Below, in pieces: positions 41,023-50,700 of a DNA stretch of 64,000 nucleotides. This DNA is from Streptomyces nigrescens (GTDB taxonomy: Bacteria > Actinomycetota > Actinomycetes > Streptomycetales > Streptomycetaceae): positions 3,348,001 through 3,412,000 of the forward strand of contig AP026073.1 of NCBI GenBank assembly GCA_024349765.1. Direction: 5' to 3'. The position numbers and the translations under genes are program-made. The notes beneath the pieces were generated by a model. That model was not told where the DNA came from, did not search any database, and saw only the letters and a list, made by a program, of their open reading frames with translations. Positions within the stretch are counted from its first letter, which is position 1. Every line of letters starts with the position of its first letter.

Positions 41023-44000
41023 TGGACACCTTCGATCTCGTCGAGCAGCCGCAGGAGTTCGGCGTCGTCCCGGCCGGCGGCGAGCTCCTCGGCGCGGCGG
41101 ATGAAGGCGCCGAGGTCGGAGTGCTCGTAGAGGTCACCGAGCGCCACGCCGAGCAGCAGCGTGTCGTTGACCACCGTGAGCAGCTGTGCGGCCTGCAGCG
41201 ACGTGCCGCCGAGGGTGAAGAAGTTGTCCGACGGGCCGAGCGGTTCGCCGCCGAACGCCTCCTGCCAGATGGCGGTGATGGTGGTGGCGAGGTCGCTGCC
41301 GGTCTCTTCCTCTCCGGTCTCTCCGGTGTGCTCCGCCGGGGCCGACGGTTCCCGCGGCGGTGCCGGCTCGCGGAGGACCGCGGCGGCGGTGGCGGGCCGT
41401 TCGTGGGGCAGCGCCCCCGGTGTCGCCTCGATCCAGTGCCGGGTGTGCGCGAACGGGTAACGCGGCAGCGGAGCGGGGGAGGTGACGTGGGGCACGTCGA
41501 AGTCCACCGGGCAGCCGGCCGCCCAGAGCCGCGCCAGCGCGTCCTCGTGGGCCTGCGCCTCGTCGTCACCGGAGTGCCCGAGCAGCTCGATGATGCCCGG
41601 CGGGTGCGCCATGCCCAGCAGGCGGGCGGTCTGCCGTACGGGGTTGGTCAGCGCCCGGCCGCCGTGGATGCCGACGACCGCGGCGGGGCGGCCCGCCAGC
41701 AGCGTCCGGACACCGTCGGCCAGCCGCACGGTTCCGCGCAACTGCGCCGCCCAGTAGGTCGGGTCGGTGGCCTGCTCGGCGGTCAGCTCCGCGCCGGTGA
41801 GGTTGGAGAGGACGGTCAGCCGGGGGGCCGACAGCGGCACGGTGGCGAGGAACTCCGCGAACCGGGCAGCGGCCTCCTCCATCGCGCGGGAGTGGAAGGC
41901 GTGCGCGGTCTCCAGCCGTCGCGCGGTGAGCCCGCGCCCGGTGCAGCGCCGCTCCAGCTCGGCGACCGTGTCCGGGTCGCCGCCGAGCACCGTCGTCTCC
42001 GGGCCGTTGACGCCGCAGACGTCGGCAGGGAGCCCGGCGGCGAGGTCGCGGGCGGCCTCCTCGTCCAGCGGGACGGCGAGCATCGCCCCGGCCGGGGCCC
42101 GGCCCATCAGCTCTCCGCGCCGCACGACGGCCGCCGCCGCGTCCTCGACGCCGAACACCCCGGCGTACGCGGCCGCGGTCAACTCGCCGACGCTGTGGCC
42201 GAGCAGCGTGCCCGGCCGGACGCCCCGGCGCTCCAGCCGCCACAGGTGCGCCAGACCGACCACGAAGAGCAGCGGCTGCACCACCGCGGTGTCCAGCAGC
42301 CGCGGGTCGTCGCCCGCCCAGGTCTCGAAGCCGCGCAGATCGGGGCCGCCGGCCCGCAGCACGGCGGCGTACAACCGGTCGAGGTCCGCGCCGAAGCGGG
42401 GGTCGTCGGCGGCCGACGCAGCGGTGCCGGTCAGGCGGATGCCCTGTCCGGGCAGCAGCACGGCCACCGGGGCGTCCGCCACGGCCGGTGGCGTGTCGGC
42501 CCGTTTCGCGGTCTCCAGCAGCCACTGCCGCAGCCGTTCGCGGGCGGCGGCCGGGTCGGTGGGCAGGGCGACGGCGGCGCGGTGGGCGAGCTGGCGCCGG
42601 CCGTGCCACAGGGTGCCGAGCACACCGGGGAGGCCGGCCCGTGCGCCGGGGCCGTCGAGCCAGTCGGTCAGATCCCTGGCCTTGTCGCGCAGGGCCTGCG
42701 GGGTCGCGGCCGACAGCACGGCGACCGGAGGCCGGACGCCCTGGGCGGGGGCGGGTTCCGGGAGGGGGTCGGCCGGGGCGAGGATGACGTGCGCGTTGGT
42801 GCCGCCGAAGCCGAAGGAGCTGACCGCGGCCCGGCGCGGGACCTCGGCGCTCCAGGTCGCGGCCGCGCGCGGCAGGAAGAACCGGGCCGCGCCGAGGTCC
42901 GCGTCCGGACCGTCGCCCGGCTGGGAGGCGACCGGCAGGAGCATGTCGTGCTGGAGTGCCAGCACGGTCTTGATCAGGCCGAGGACCCCTGCCGCGCTGT
43001 CGGTGTGGCCGATGTTCGGCTTCACCGTGCCGATGGCGCAGCGGGGGGCGGCGGTGCCGGTGCCGTAGACCTCGGCCAGCGCGGCCAGTTCGACCTGGTC
43101 GCCGAGGACGGTTCCGGTGCCGTGCGCCTCGATGTAGCCGATGTCCGCGGGGGAGAGCCCGGAGACCTCCAGGGCCTCGCGGAGCACCTCGGCCTGGCCG
43201 CGCGGACTGGGCGCGGTCATGCCCATCCGGTCGGCGCCGTCGTTGTTGACCGCGCTGCCGATGATGTGCGCACGGGCCCGGCCGGGGCCGTCGGCGAGAT
43301 CGGCCGACCGGCGCAGCACCACGATCCCCGCGCCGCTCGACGGGACCGTGCCCCGGCTGCCGACGGTGAAGCTGCGGCAGCGGCCGTCGGGCGCGTAGAT
43401 GCCGCCCTCGGGCCCGTCGTGCTCGGGCCGTTCGACCGGGAAGACGGTGATCCCGCCCGCGATCGCCACGTCGCATTCGTAGGTGAGCAGGCTGCGCACC
43501 GCCTGATGGACGGCGACCAGGGAGGTGGAGCAGGCCGTCTGCACGGTCATGCTCGGGCCGGTGAGGCCGAGCCGGTAGGAGAGCGCGGTGGCGAGGAAGT
43601 CACGGGAGTTGCCGAGCATGATCTGCTCGGTGCCGTGGGCGCGCACGGTCCGCTCGTCCGGCAGGACGTTGCGGTGCAGGTAGATGTCGGGGCCGCCACC
43701 GAGGTAGACGCCGACCCGGTTGCCGGCGCGCTGGGTGTCGAGGCAGGCGTCCTCCAGGGCCTCCCAGACCAGTTCGGCGATCACCCGGTGCTGGGGGTCG
43801 GTCAGCGCCGCGTGGGCGGGGGCCATGCCGAACAGCTCGGCGTCGAACTCGGCGAACCGGTCGATCTGCCCGCTGAGCAGTCTGCCGTTCCGGGTCTGTT
43901 CCCCCTTGGCCGCCGGCAGCGCGACCTCGCCCTGGGCGAGTCGGGAGAGGAAGGTCTCCGGGTCCGATGCGCCGGGGGCCCGCAGGGACAGCCCCACCAC

Positions 44001-44027
44001 GGCCACGGCATTGTCCAGCTCCGTCAT
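41019..44027 (-). CDS. Type I PKS module KS-AT-T
   Basis: 1002 residues from ATG 44027 with Shine-Dalgarno GGAAGGAG. KS (about 5-425): Cys166 in QTACSTSL, EAHGTGTVLGD and KPNIGHTDSAAG complete the triad. AT (about 500-800): Ser612 in GHSVGE, and HAFH at 709-712, the motif of malonyl-CoA-specific ATs. A carrier domain near 900-975 has Ser943 in FTLGGTSLQA and looks more PCP- than ACP-like. No KR, DH or ER is present, so it would add a C2 unit leaving a beta-ketone, unless the neighbouring luciferase-like enzyme modifies it. It lies 70 bases after the C-A-T NRPS gene and probably elongates that enzyme's product. Confidence 0.93.
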   Translation of the reverse strand: MTELDNAVAVVGLSLRAPGASDPETFLSRLAQGEVALPAAKGEQTRNGRLLSGQIDRFAEFDAELFGMAPAHAALTDPQHRVIAELVWEALEDACLDTQRAGNRVGVYLGGGPDIYLHRNVLPDERTVRAHGTEQIMLGNSRDFLATALSYRLGLTGPSMTVQTACSTSLVAVHQAVRSLLTYECDVAIAGGITVFPVERPEHDGPEGGIYAPDGRCRSFTVGSRGTVPSSGAGIVVLRRSADLADGPGRARAHIIGSAVNNDGADRMGMTAPSPRGQAEVLREALEVSGLSPADIGYIEAHGTGTVLGDQVELAALAEVYGTGTAAPRCAIGTVKPNIGHTDSAAGVLGLIKTVLALQHDMLLPVASQPGDGPDADLGAARFFLPRAAATWSAEVPRRAAVSSFGFGGTNAHVILAPADPLPEPAPAQGVRPPVAVLSAATPQALRDKARDLTDWLDGPGARAGLPGVLGTLWHGRRQLAHRAAVALPTDPAAARERLRQWLLETAKRADTPPAVADAPVAVLLPGQGIRLTGTAASAADDPRFGADLDRLYAAVLRAGGPDLRGFETWAGDDPRLLDTAVVQPLLFVVGLAHLWRLERRGVRPGTLLGHSVGELTAAAYAGVFGVEDAAAAVVRRGELMGRAPAGAMLAVPLDEEAARDLAAGLPADVCGVNGPETTVLGGDPDTVAELERRCTGRGLTARRLETAHAFHSRAMEEAAARFAEFLATVPLSAPRLTVLSNLTGAELTAEQATDPTYWAAQLRGTVRLADGVRTLLAGRPAAVVGIHGGRALTNPVRQTARLLGMAHPPGIIELLGHSGDDEAQAHEDALARLWAAGCPVDFDVPHVTSPAPLPRYPFAHTRHWIEATPGALPHERPATAAAVLREPAPPREPSAPAEHTGETGEEETGSDLATTITAIWQEAFGGEPLGPSDNFFTLGGTSLQAAQLLTVVNDTLLLGVALGDLYEHSDLGAFIRRAEELAAGRDDAELLRLLDEIEGVQ

Positions 44028-44097
44028 GCCGGTTCTCCTTCCATTGCGTACGAGCTGCTCGGTTGCGGTGTGCCCGGCGGGGCCGGCAGCGGGGGCC

Positions 44098-47000
44098 TCA
44101 TGCGTCCGTCCGCGGGGTGAGGGCGGCCGCCAGCCGGCGGGGGGTGGAGTTGCGGAAGATGTCCCGCAACCGGATCGCGGGGTAGTTCTCCTCGCGCAGG
44201 GCGGTGGCCAGCAGCACCGCTTGCACGGACGTGCCGCCGAGGTCGAAGAAGTTGTCGTCGGGGGCGACGGGCACCTCAAGGACCCGCTGCCAGATGGCGG
44301 CCATGGCGGCCTCGGGACCCGAGGGTTCGGCGGGCCCGGGCGCCGCGGGAGGCTCCGCGGGCCGCGGGTCGGGGAGCCGTGCGGTGTCGAGCTTCCCGTT
44401 GGCGGTCAGGGGCAGTTCGGGCACCGCGGTCAGGGTGGCGGGCAGCAGGTAGCCGGGCAGCCGCTCGGCGAGCCGCTGCCGGATGTCCGCCAGCGCCCCG
44501 GGCGCGTCGGTGTCGGTGACCACATAGGCGTCGATCCGCGCGGTCGCCGGCCCGTCCGGGGCCCGGACCAGGGAGGCGGCCGCCCGGACCCGGTCGTCCT
44601 CCAGGAGGGCGTGCCGGATCTCGCCGAGTTCGATGCGGTGGCCGCGGATCTTGACCTGGTCGTCGCGCCGGCCGAGGTACTCGATCTGCCCGTCCGGCAG
44701 GAACCGGCCGAGGTCGCCGCTGCGGTACAGGCGGGCGCCGGGCGTTCCCGTCAGATGGTCCTCGGTGAAGCGTTCGGCGTTCAGTTCCGGGCGGTCGAGG
44801 TAGCCCTGGGTGACCCCGGCGCCGCCCACCCAGATCTCACCGGGCACACCGGGAGCCGCCGGGCGCCCCCGCTCGTCGAGGACGTACAGGTCCCAGCCGG
44901 GTATCGGCCGTCCGATCGAGCGGCTGCCGCCCAGCGCCTCGGCGCGGTCGACGGGGTGCCAGGTGCAGAAGACCGTGGTCTCGGTGATCCCGTACATGTT
45001 GACGGGCCGGCAGACGTCCTCGGGGTAGCGCGCGAACCACGGCACCAGGACGCCCCGGTCGAGCGCCTCGCCGCCGAAGATGACCAGGCGCACCGCCAGC
45101 CCGCCGTCGCGGAACGCCGCGGCGTTCACCAACTGGGCGAACGCCGAAGGGGTTTGGTTGAGCACCGTCACGCCCTCGGCGCGCAGCAGCTCGTGGAACG
45201 CCTCCGCGTCGCGGGAGACGTCGTAGGGGACGACGACCAGCCGGCCGCCGGTGAGCAGACACCCCCAGATCTCCCAGACGGAGAAGTCGAAGGCGAGCGA
45301 GTGGAAGTACGACCAGACGTCGTCGGGGCCCGGTGCGTACTCCCCGCGGGTCGCTTCGAGCAGGGCGGCCACGTTGCGGTGGCTGACCCGGACCCCCTTC
45401 GGACGGCCGGTCGAGCCGGAGGTGTGGATGAGGTACGCGGTGCTCTCCGGGTCCACGTCCGGCAGGGCCGGATCCGGGTCCTCGGGTGCGGCGTCCGGCG
45501 CGACCCGGTGCAGGCCGGGGACGTCCGCGAGCAGTTCGCCCTCGGTGACGACGGTCCGCAGCCCGGTGTCCTCGATGACGAAGGCGAGCCGCTGCGGCGG
45601 GTAGTCGGGGTCGAGGGGGACGTAGGCGGCGCCCGCCCGGAGCACCGCGAGCACGGCGGCGACCTGCCCGATGCCCCGGTCCAGGCAGACCCCGACCCGG
45701 TCGCCGGGGCGGACTCCCGATTCCACCAGTGCGAGCGCCAACTGCCGTGACTGCTCGTCGAGTTCGCGGTAACTGGCCCGTTCTCCCCGGCAGACCACGG
45801 CGGTGCGCTCGGCCGCCTCGTGCGCCTGGCGCGCGAACAGTTCGGTCAGTGCCACCGGGGGATCCGTGAGCCGCGCGCCCCGTCCGGTGGTGAGCAGGGC
45901 GGTGAGCTCGTCGGCCGGGAGGGTGTCCACCTCGTCCAGGCGTCCATCGGGCCGTTCGGTGAAGTGCGTGAGCACGGCCGTCAGTTGGCGGAAGAAGAGT
46001 GCGGCGGCCGCGTCGGTGACCAGCGCCCGCTGGTGGCGCAGCAGCATCCGGATCCCGTCCGTGCGCCCGTGGTCCTGGTACAGGCCGACGGTCAGCGGGA
46101 AGTGCGCGGTGCCCAGTCCCTGGTCCTCGTGCGGGACGGCGTGCCGGTCGCCCTCGCGCAGTGCGGGCAGGGTGTCGATGGCCGACACCACCAGTTGGGG
46201 CGCGGTGAGGCCGGTTCCCGGCAGTACGGAGGACAGCGGCAGGTCGGCGTCGCGGTACGCCTGGAGGCCGCGCTGGTGCACCTCCCGCAGGAAGTCCGCC
46301 ACCGTGGCCTGCCCGTCGAGGTGGACCGGGACGGGAGCGGTGTTGTTGAAGTACCCGACGGTGTCGGCGTGCGCCGGTGAACGCCGCGAGACGGTGGTGC
46401 CGATGACCGGGCGCGCGGCCCCGGAGTTGCGGCCGAGGACGAGGGCGGCCGCGGCGAGGACGGCCGAGTAGGGGGTGACCCCCAGTTCGGTGCCGAGGTC
46501 GCGGAGGCTCCGGTGCAGCGCGGCCGGGAGGAACGCTTCGGCGACGCCGCCGCCGCTGGCGTGTGCGTCGCCGGAGCCGGGTGCGTCGCCGGCGGCGCCC
46601 GCCCACTCCAGGGACGGGACGACATCGGCCGCGGCCAGCTCGGCCCGGATCTCGGCCGCGCGACCGGCGCGCCGGGGCAGCCGGCCGTGGGCCGCGGCCG
46701 CCCAGTCGGCGTAGGCGGTGGCGGGCTCGGCGGTCCGGTCCGTCAGGAGGCCGCGGGCGAGCAGTTCCATGGACCGGCCGTCGACCACGAGGTGGTGGGC
46801 GACGATGACGAGGTCGGCGGTGTCCGGCGCGTACCGGAGCAGCACGGCGCGGCACAGCGGGCCCTTGGCGAGGTCCAGGGGCAAGGTCAGCTCCTCGCGC
46901 ACCCGCAGGCGGGCCGCTGCGCCGTCCGGCTCGTCCGTGACGCGCACGGATTGCAGCTGCGGCGGGTTCGGCGCGGTCTCCAGGAACCACGTCCCGTCGT

Positions 47001-47187
47001 CCTCCACCACGCGGGAGGCGAGCACCGGGTAGGTCTCGGCCAGGCGCGCGAAGCGCTCGGTGAGCAGCGCCTCGTCGGCCGGGCCGGTGATCCGGTACAC
47101 GCTGTTGACGAGATAGGTCGAGGGGTCGTCGGCGGCCTGGTCGGCGGTGTAGAGGTCGACCTGATTCGGGGCCAGTTCCCAGCGCAT
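44098..47187 (-). CDS. NRPS module C-A-T, threonine-like specificity
   Basis: 1029 residues. The C domain (about 1-430) has an intact HHLVVDG at 131-137. The A domain (about 450-930) has [36 protein letters not shown] and NGKLD. The T domain has Ser987 in LGGTSVQAV. A by-eye specificity code DFWNIGMVF plus K differs from the threonine code only at the ninth position (F for H), so Thr or a close analogue is likely. It starts one base after the free carrier gene stop. A leading intact C domain suggests that an acyl or peptidyl donor comes from another protein, perhaps the free carrier. Confidence 0.93.
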   Translation of the reverse strand: MRWELAPNQVDLYTADQAADDPSTYLVNSVYRITGPADEALLTERFARLAETYPVLASRVVEDDGTWFLETAPNPPQLQSVRVTDEPDGAAARLRVREELTLPLDLAKGPLCRAVLLRYAPDTADLVIVAHHLVVDGRSMELLARGLLTDRTAEPATAYADWAAAAHGRLPRRAGRAAEIRAELAAADVVPSLEWAGAAGDAPGSGDAHASGGGVAEAFLPAALHRSLRDLGTELGVTPYSAVLAAAALVLGRNSGAARPVIGTTVSRRSPAHADTVGYFNNTAPVPVHLDGQATVADFLREVHQRGLQAYRDADLPLSSVLPGTGLTAPQLVVSAIDTLPALREGDRHAVPHEDQGLGTAHFPLTVGLYQDHGRTDGIRMLLRHQRALVTDAAAALFFRQLTAVLTHFTERPDGRLDEVDTLPADELTALLTTGRGARLTDPPVALTELFARQAHEAAERTAVVCRGERASYRELDEQSRQLALALVESGVRPGDRVGVCLDRGIGQVAAVLAVLRAGAAYVPLDPDYPPQRLAFVIEDTGLRTVVTEGELLADVPGLHRVAPDAAPEDPDPALPDVDPESTAYLIHTSGSTGRPKGVRVSHRNVAALLEATRGEYAPGPDDVWSYFHSLAFDFSVWEIWGCLLTGGRLVVVPYDVSRDAEAFHELLRAEGVTVLNQTPSAFAQLVNAAAFRDGGLAVRLVIFGGEALDRGVLVPWFARYPEDVCRPVNMYGITETTVFCTWHPVDRAEALGGSRSIGRPIPGWDLYVLDERGRPAAPGVPGEIWVGGAGVTQGYLDRPELNAERFTEDHLTGTPGARLYRSGDLGRFLPDGQIEYLGRRDDQVKIRGHRIELGEIRHALLEDDRVRAAASLVRAPDGPATARIDAYVVTDTDAPGALADIRQRLAERLPGYLLPATLTAVPELPLTANGKLDTARLPDPRPAEPPAAPGPAEPSGPEAAMAAIWQRVLEVPVAPDDNFFDLGGTSVQAVLLATALREENYPAIRLRDIFRNSTPRRLAAALTPRTDA

Positions 47188-47188
47188 G

Positions 47189-47452
47189 TCAGCTCCCCGC
47201 GCCGTCGGCGGCGAGCAGGCGGGCGATCGCACCGGCGCCGTCGGCCTCCAGGACGTCGAGGTACTCGACCTCCCGGCCGGTCAGCTCGTAGAGCCGGCTG
47301 CTCAGCAGGACCGCGCGGAAAGAGTCCCCGCCGTTCTCCAGGAATCCTTTACCGAGATCAGCACCAGACCCGAGTATTTCTTTCCAGAGATTCTCCGCCA
47401 CTTCAGCCGAATTCTCGGAGGAGGGCAGGGAGGGGTCAGCATTGAATTCCAT
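47189..47452 (-). CDS. Stand-alone peptidyl carrier protein
   Basis: 87 residues from ATG 47452. Phosphopantetheine site Ser44 in ENGGDSFRAVLL; the rest fits a four-helix carrier domain (AEVAENLWKEILG at the start, LLAADGAG at the end). It is the first gene of the leftward operon, with only a weak Shine-Dalgarno and a first third of unusually low GC. Free carriers in dissociated NRPS clusters hold a starter or side-chain amino acid that is modified off-line. The unpartnered A protein at 33095-34780 may charge it. Confidence 0.9.
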   Translation of the reverse strand: MEFNADPSLPSSENSAEVAENLWKEILGSGADLGKGFLENGGDSFRAVLLSSRLYELTGREVEYLDVLEADGAGAIARLLAADGAGS

Positions 47453-47593
47453 GGAACAGCCCCCGAATTCTATGAGTCCGAATTCCCCGCTTCTGCGCCA
47501 CGTTGTGTCACGGGGCGTGTCACTGGGGGGTGGTCGACTCCATCCAGTTTTCACGGCCGCAGGGCTCAATTACCCGCCTCAACGGTTTGGTTG

Positions 47594-47623
47594 ACGCTAC
47601 AGCGCCATCGGGAAGTTGATCAA
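47594..47623 (-). promoter_or_regulatory. Candidate leftward promoter (free carrier/NRPS/PKS operon)
   Basis: On the minus strand TTGATC (47623-47618) is separated by 18 bases from TAGCGT (47599-47594), a fair match to the vegetative consensus. The CRP-like palindrome lies immediately upstream of the -35 box. It would give a leader of roughly 135 bases before the carrier start at 47452. Confidence 0.4.
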
Positions 47624-47639
47624 TGTGAGGTAGATCACA
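47624..47639. promoter_or_regulatory. CRP-like operator TGTGA-N6-TCACA
   Basis: TGTGA (47624-47628) and TCACA (47635-47639) form a perfect inverted repeat with a six-base spacer, identical to the E. coli CRP core and close to the GTG-N6-GNCAC element I recall for Streptomyces Crp. Its centre lies near -44 relative to the proposed leftward start, the spacing of an activator touching polymerase. Confidence 0.5.
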
Positions 47640-47703
47640 ATGCCGTCTCCGGCATTCTTGTTGAATTCCCGGGCGGTGTGTGCGGTGGCCCCGAGAATTC
47701 TTC

Positions 47704-47732
47704 TTGACAAGGTCAAACCGCCTTCATAGCCT
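47704..47732 (+). promoter_or_regulatory. Candidate rightward promoter (NRPS/P450 operon)
   Basis: TTGACA (47704-47709), a 17-base spacer and TAGCCT (47727-47732) match the housekeeping consensus well. Transcription would start near 47739, about 38 bases before the GTG start of the first rightward NRPS gene. Confidence 0.6.
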
Positions 47733-47776
47733 GGCCCGACTAATTCCGGTGCGGATTTCAGTCGGGGGGCTGTTCG

Positions 47777-50700
47777 GTGACCAGCGATGACGATGCCGGG
47801 AATGCGGTCAGGCCCGCCGACTCGGCACAGACCCGGTTCTTCCTGCTCGACCAGCAGGGCGGCAGGGCGACCACTCTCCTCCAGCACATCCGGATCGACG
47901 GCCCGGTCGACGAGGAGCGGATGACCGCGGCCGCGAGGGCGGTCTGCCGGGCGCAGCCCGCGCTGCGGACGTCCCTGCACCCGACGGCGGAGGGACTCGT
48001 CCAGCGCACCCACCCCGTCTCCGAGGTCGACATCCGGACCGGACGGGCGGACGACGAGAGCGCCCTCGACGGATGGATCGCGGAGGCCCGCGCCCCGCTC
48101 CCGCACGGCGCGGGGCCGTTGTGCCGGATCCGGATCATCGGTATGCCCGGGCGCACGCACTGCCTCGTGGGCGTCCACCACGCGGTGTTCGACGAGGACT
48201 CCGCGGCCGTCCTGCTGCGGCAGCTCGCCGGCGCGTACGCCGAGGGCCCCGAGGCGCTCACCGCCGCCGACCCCCACCGGCCCGCGCCGCAGCCCGCACG
48301 CCGCGCGGCCCTGCACGCCTTCTGGGCCGACCACTTGGCCGGCGCGCCCACGGACACCGCCCTGCCGCACCTCCCGACCGCACCGGGCGGCGGGACCGGG
48401 CACGGCGTGGTGTCCCTGCCGCTGGACGCCGCACTCACCGCCGCGCTGCGCGAGCGCGCCCGGGAGAGCGGGGCCACGCCCTTCGCGCAGGTGCTGGCCG
48501 CCGTCGCGGTGGTGGTCGGCTGGTACGGCGACACCGAGGACGTGGTGCTCGCCAGCGTCGCCACCACCCGCACCGCGGCGGACGCCGAGGTCATCGGCTG
48601 TCTGCAGAACACCCTGCCGGTACGCCTGCCGTTGCACGGCGCCGACACCGCCTCCGTGCTCGACCGGGCCACCGACGCGCTGTTCGACGCCCTCGACCAC
48701 TGCGACCTGCCGATCGAGGACATCCTCACCGTGTCGGGAGCCACCCGCCGCCCCGGCCGGACACCGCTGACACAGATCATCTGCACCCAGGCCACCGCAG
48801 CGGCCCCACTGACCACCGGCGACCTGCGATGGCAGCTCGTACCGGCCGAGGACGCGCGCAGCGAGTACGGCCTGGCCGTGACGCTCCATCAGGATCCCGC
48901 CGGCGCACTCACGTTGACGGTCGGCTACGACCGCGCCGCCCTGCCCGCCGCGTCGGCGCGCCTTTTCGCCGAGCACCTGGCCGGCGCGCTCGCCGCGTTC
49001 GGCACCGCACCGGCGGCCCCGCTCACCGCGCTGCGGCTGTACACCCCCGGCCCACCGCCGCCCGCCACGCCGGCCGCCGAGGCCGGCCCGGCGGTGCCCG
49101 AGCTGATATCCGAGCACGCCCGGCACACACCCGGGGCCACCGCCCTGATCGCGGGCTCCGAGCGCGTGACCTACGCCGAACTGGACCGCCGGGTAAGGGA
49201 TCTCGCCGCCGCGCTGATCGAGGCCGGCGTGCGGCCCGGCGACCGGGTCGGCGTGTGCCTGCCGAGGACGGCGGACCTGCTCGTCGCCCTGGTCGCCGCA
49301 TGGCGGGCGGGCGCGGCCTACCTTCCGCTCGACCCCGGGTACCCGGCGGGCCGGCTCCGGATGATGGTCGAGGACGCCCGGCCGGCCGTGGTCGTCGGCG
49401 ACGCGGCGGCCGCGCGGGTCCTGGCGTCCACCGGCGTCACCCTGGTCGGCCCGGACACGGTGGCCGGCCGCGCGCCCGAGCAGTGGCCGGTCCTCGCGCC
49501 GCAGGACCCCGCCTACGTCATCCACACCTCCGGCTCGACCGGCCGGCCCAAGGGCGTGATCGTCCGCCACGACAACCTGGCCGCGCTGTTCTCGGCCTTC
49601 GCGCAGGTCCTCCCCGAGCCGCCCCAGGTGTCGGTCGCCGGCGCGAGCGTCTCCTTCGACATCAGCGTGCTGGAGCTGTTCTGGCCGCTCGCCACCGGCC
49701 GCACCGTGCTGCTGACCAGTCATCAGCAGGTGGCCGACGCCGAGGTGCCGCGCGGCGCGCTCTACCAGTGCACCCCCACCATGGCCCGGATCCTCGCCGA
49801 CGACCCGGCCGGCCGGCGGCTGCTCGGCGGCCTCGCGGTCCTGTTCATCGGCGGCGAACCGCTGGCCCGCGACCTGGCCGACCGGCTGACCGACCTGGTG
49901 CCGGGCCCGGTGTTCAACTGCTACGGCCCGACCGAGACCACCGTCTGGTCGACGGTGTGGCGGGTCGAGCCCCAGGTACCCGTGCACATCGGCCGCCCGC
50001 TGGCGGGGGAGGAGTGCCGGGTGGTCGACGCCCACGGCCGTCCGCTCCCGCCCGGAGTCCCGGGCCGGCTGCTGATCCTCGGGGCCGGCGTGGGATCGGG
50101 CTACTGGCAGCGGCCGGACCTGACCGCCGAGCGCTTCGCCGAGCACGACGGGCGCAGCGGCTACGACACCGGCGACCTGGCCGCCCTCGACCCCGAGCAC
50201 GGGCTGCGCTTCCTCGGCCGGGCCGACACCCAGGTCAAGGTCCTCGGGCAGCGGATCGAACTCGCCGAGATCGAGACCGTGTTGCGCGCCCACCCCGCCG
50301 TCCAGGAGGCCGTCGCCACCGTCAGCGGCGACGGCACCGCGGTCACCGCCTGCCTGATCCCCACCGACCCGGCGAGCCCGGCCGGCGACGGGCGTCCGCG
50401 TCCGGCGCCCGCCGCACTCGCCGACGAGCTCCGCCGGCACGCAGCCGTCTCGCTCGTGCCCGCGATGGTCCCGGCCGCCTGGCTGCTCGTCGAGGCGCTG
50501 CCCCAGCTGCCCAACGGCAAACTGGACCGCGCCGCGGTGGCCGACTGGGCGCCCACGGCGGCCCCCGCACCGGTGGTGGACGAGCCATCGGCCGGCCCCC
50601 ATTCCGGGCAGGCCACCGAGGTGGTCCGGCGCGCCTGGGAACACGTACTCGGCGCCCCCGTCCGCGGCCTGGACACCCACTTCTTCGACCTCGGCGGCAC

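Larger units (their letters stand above)
47409..47700. repeat. Cluster of six GAATTC palindromes
   Basis: GAATTC occurs at 47409, 47444, 47465, 47480, 47663 and 47695, spanning the first codons of the free carrier gene and the divergent control region. In DNA of this GC content the hexamer is rare, and in the rest of the window I noticed it only singly. The local low GC contributes, but the repetition is striking. Whether it is a binding element or a compositional accident cannot be decided here. Confidence 0.5.
47453..47776. promoter_or_regulatory. Bidirectional control region of the NRPS/PKS cluster
   Basis: 324 bases between the divergent carrier and NRPS genes, clearly lower in GC than the flanking genes. 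It contains a TTGACA/TAGCCT promoter to the right, a weaker TTGATC/TAGCGT promoter to the left, a CRP-like palindrome beside the latter, direct repeats of GTGTCAC 12 bases apart (47505-47511 and 47517-47523) and several GAATTC palindromes. No gene is supported inside. This is the obvious switch for both cluster operons. Confidence 0.75.
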
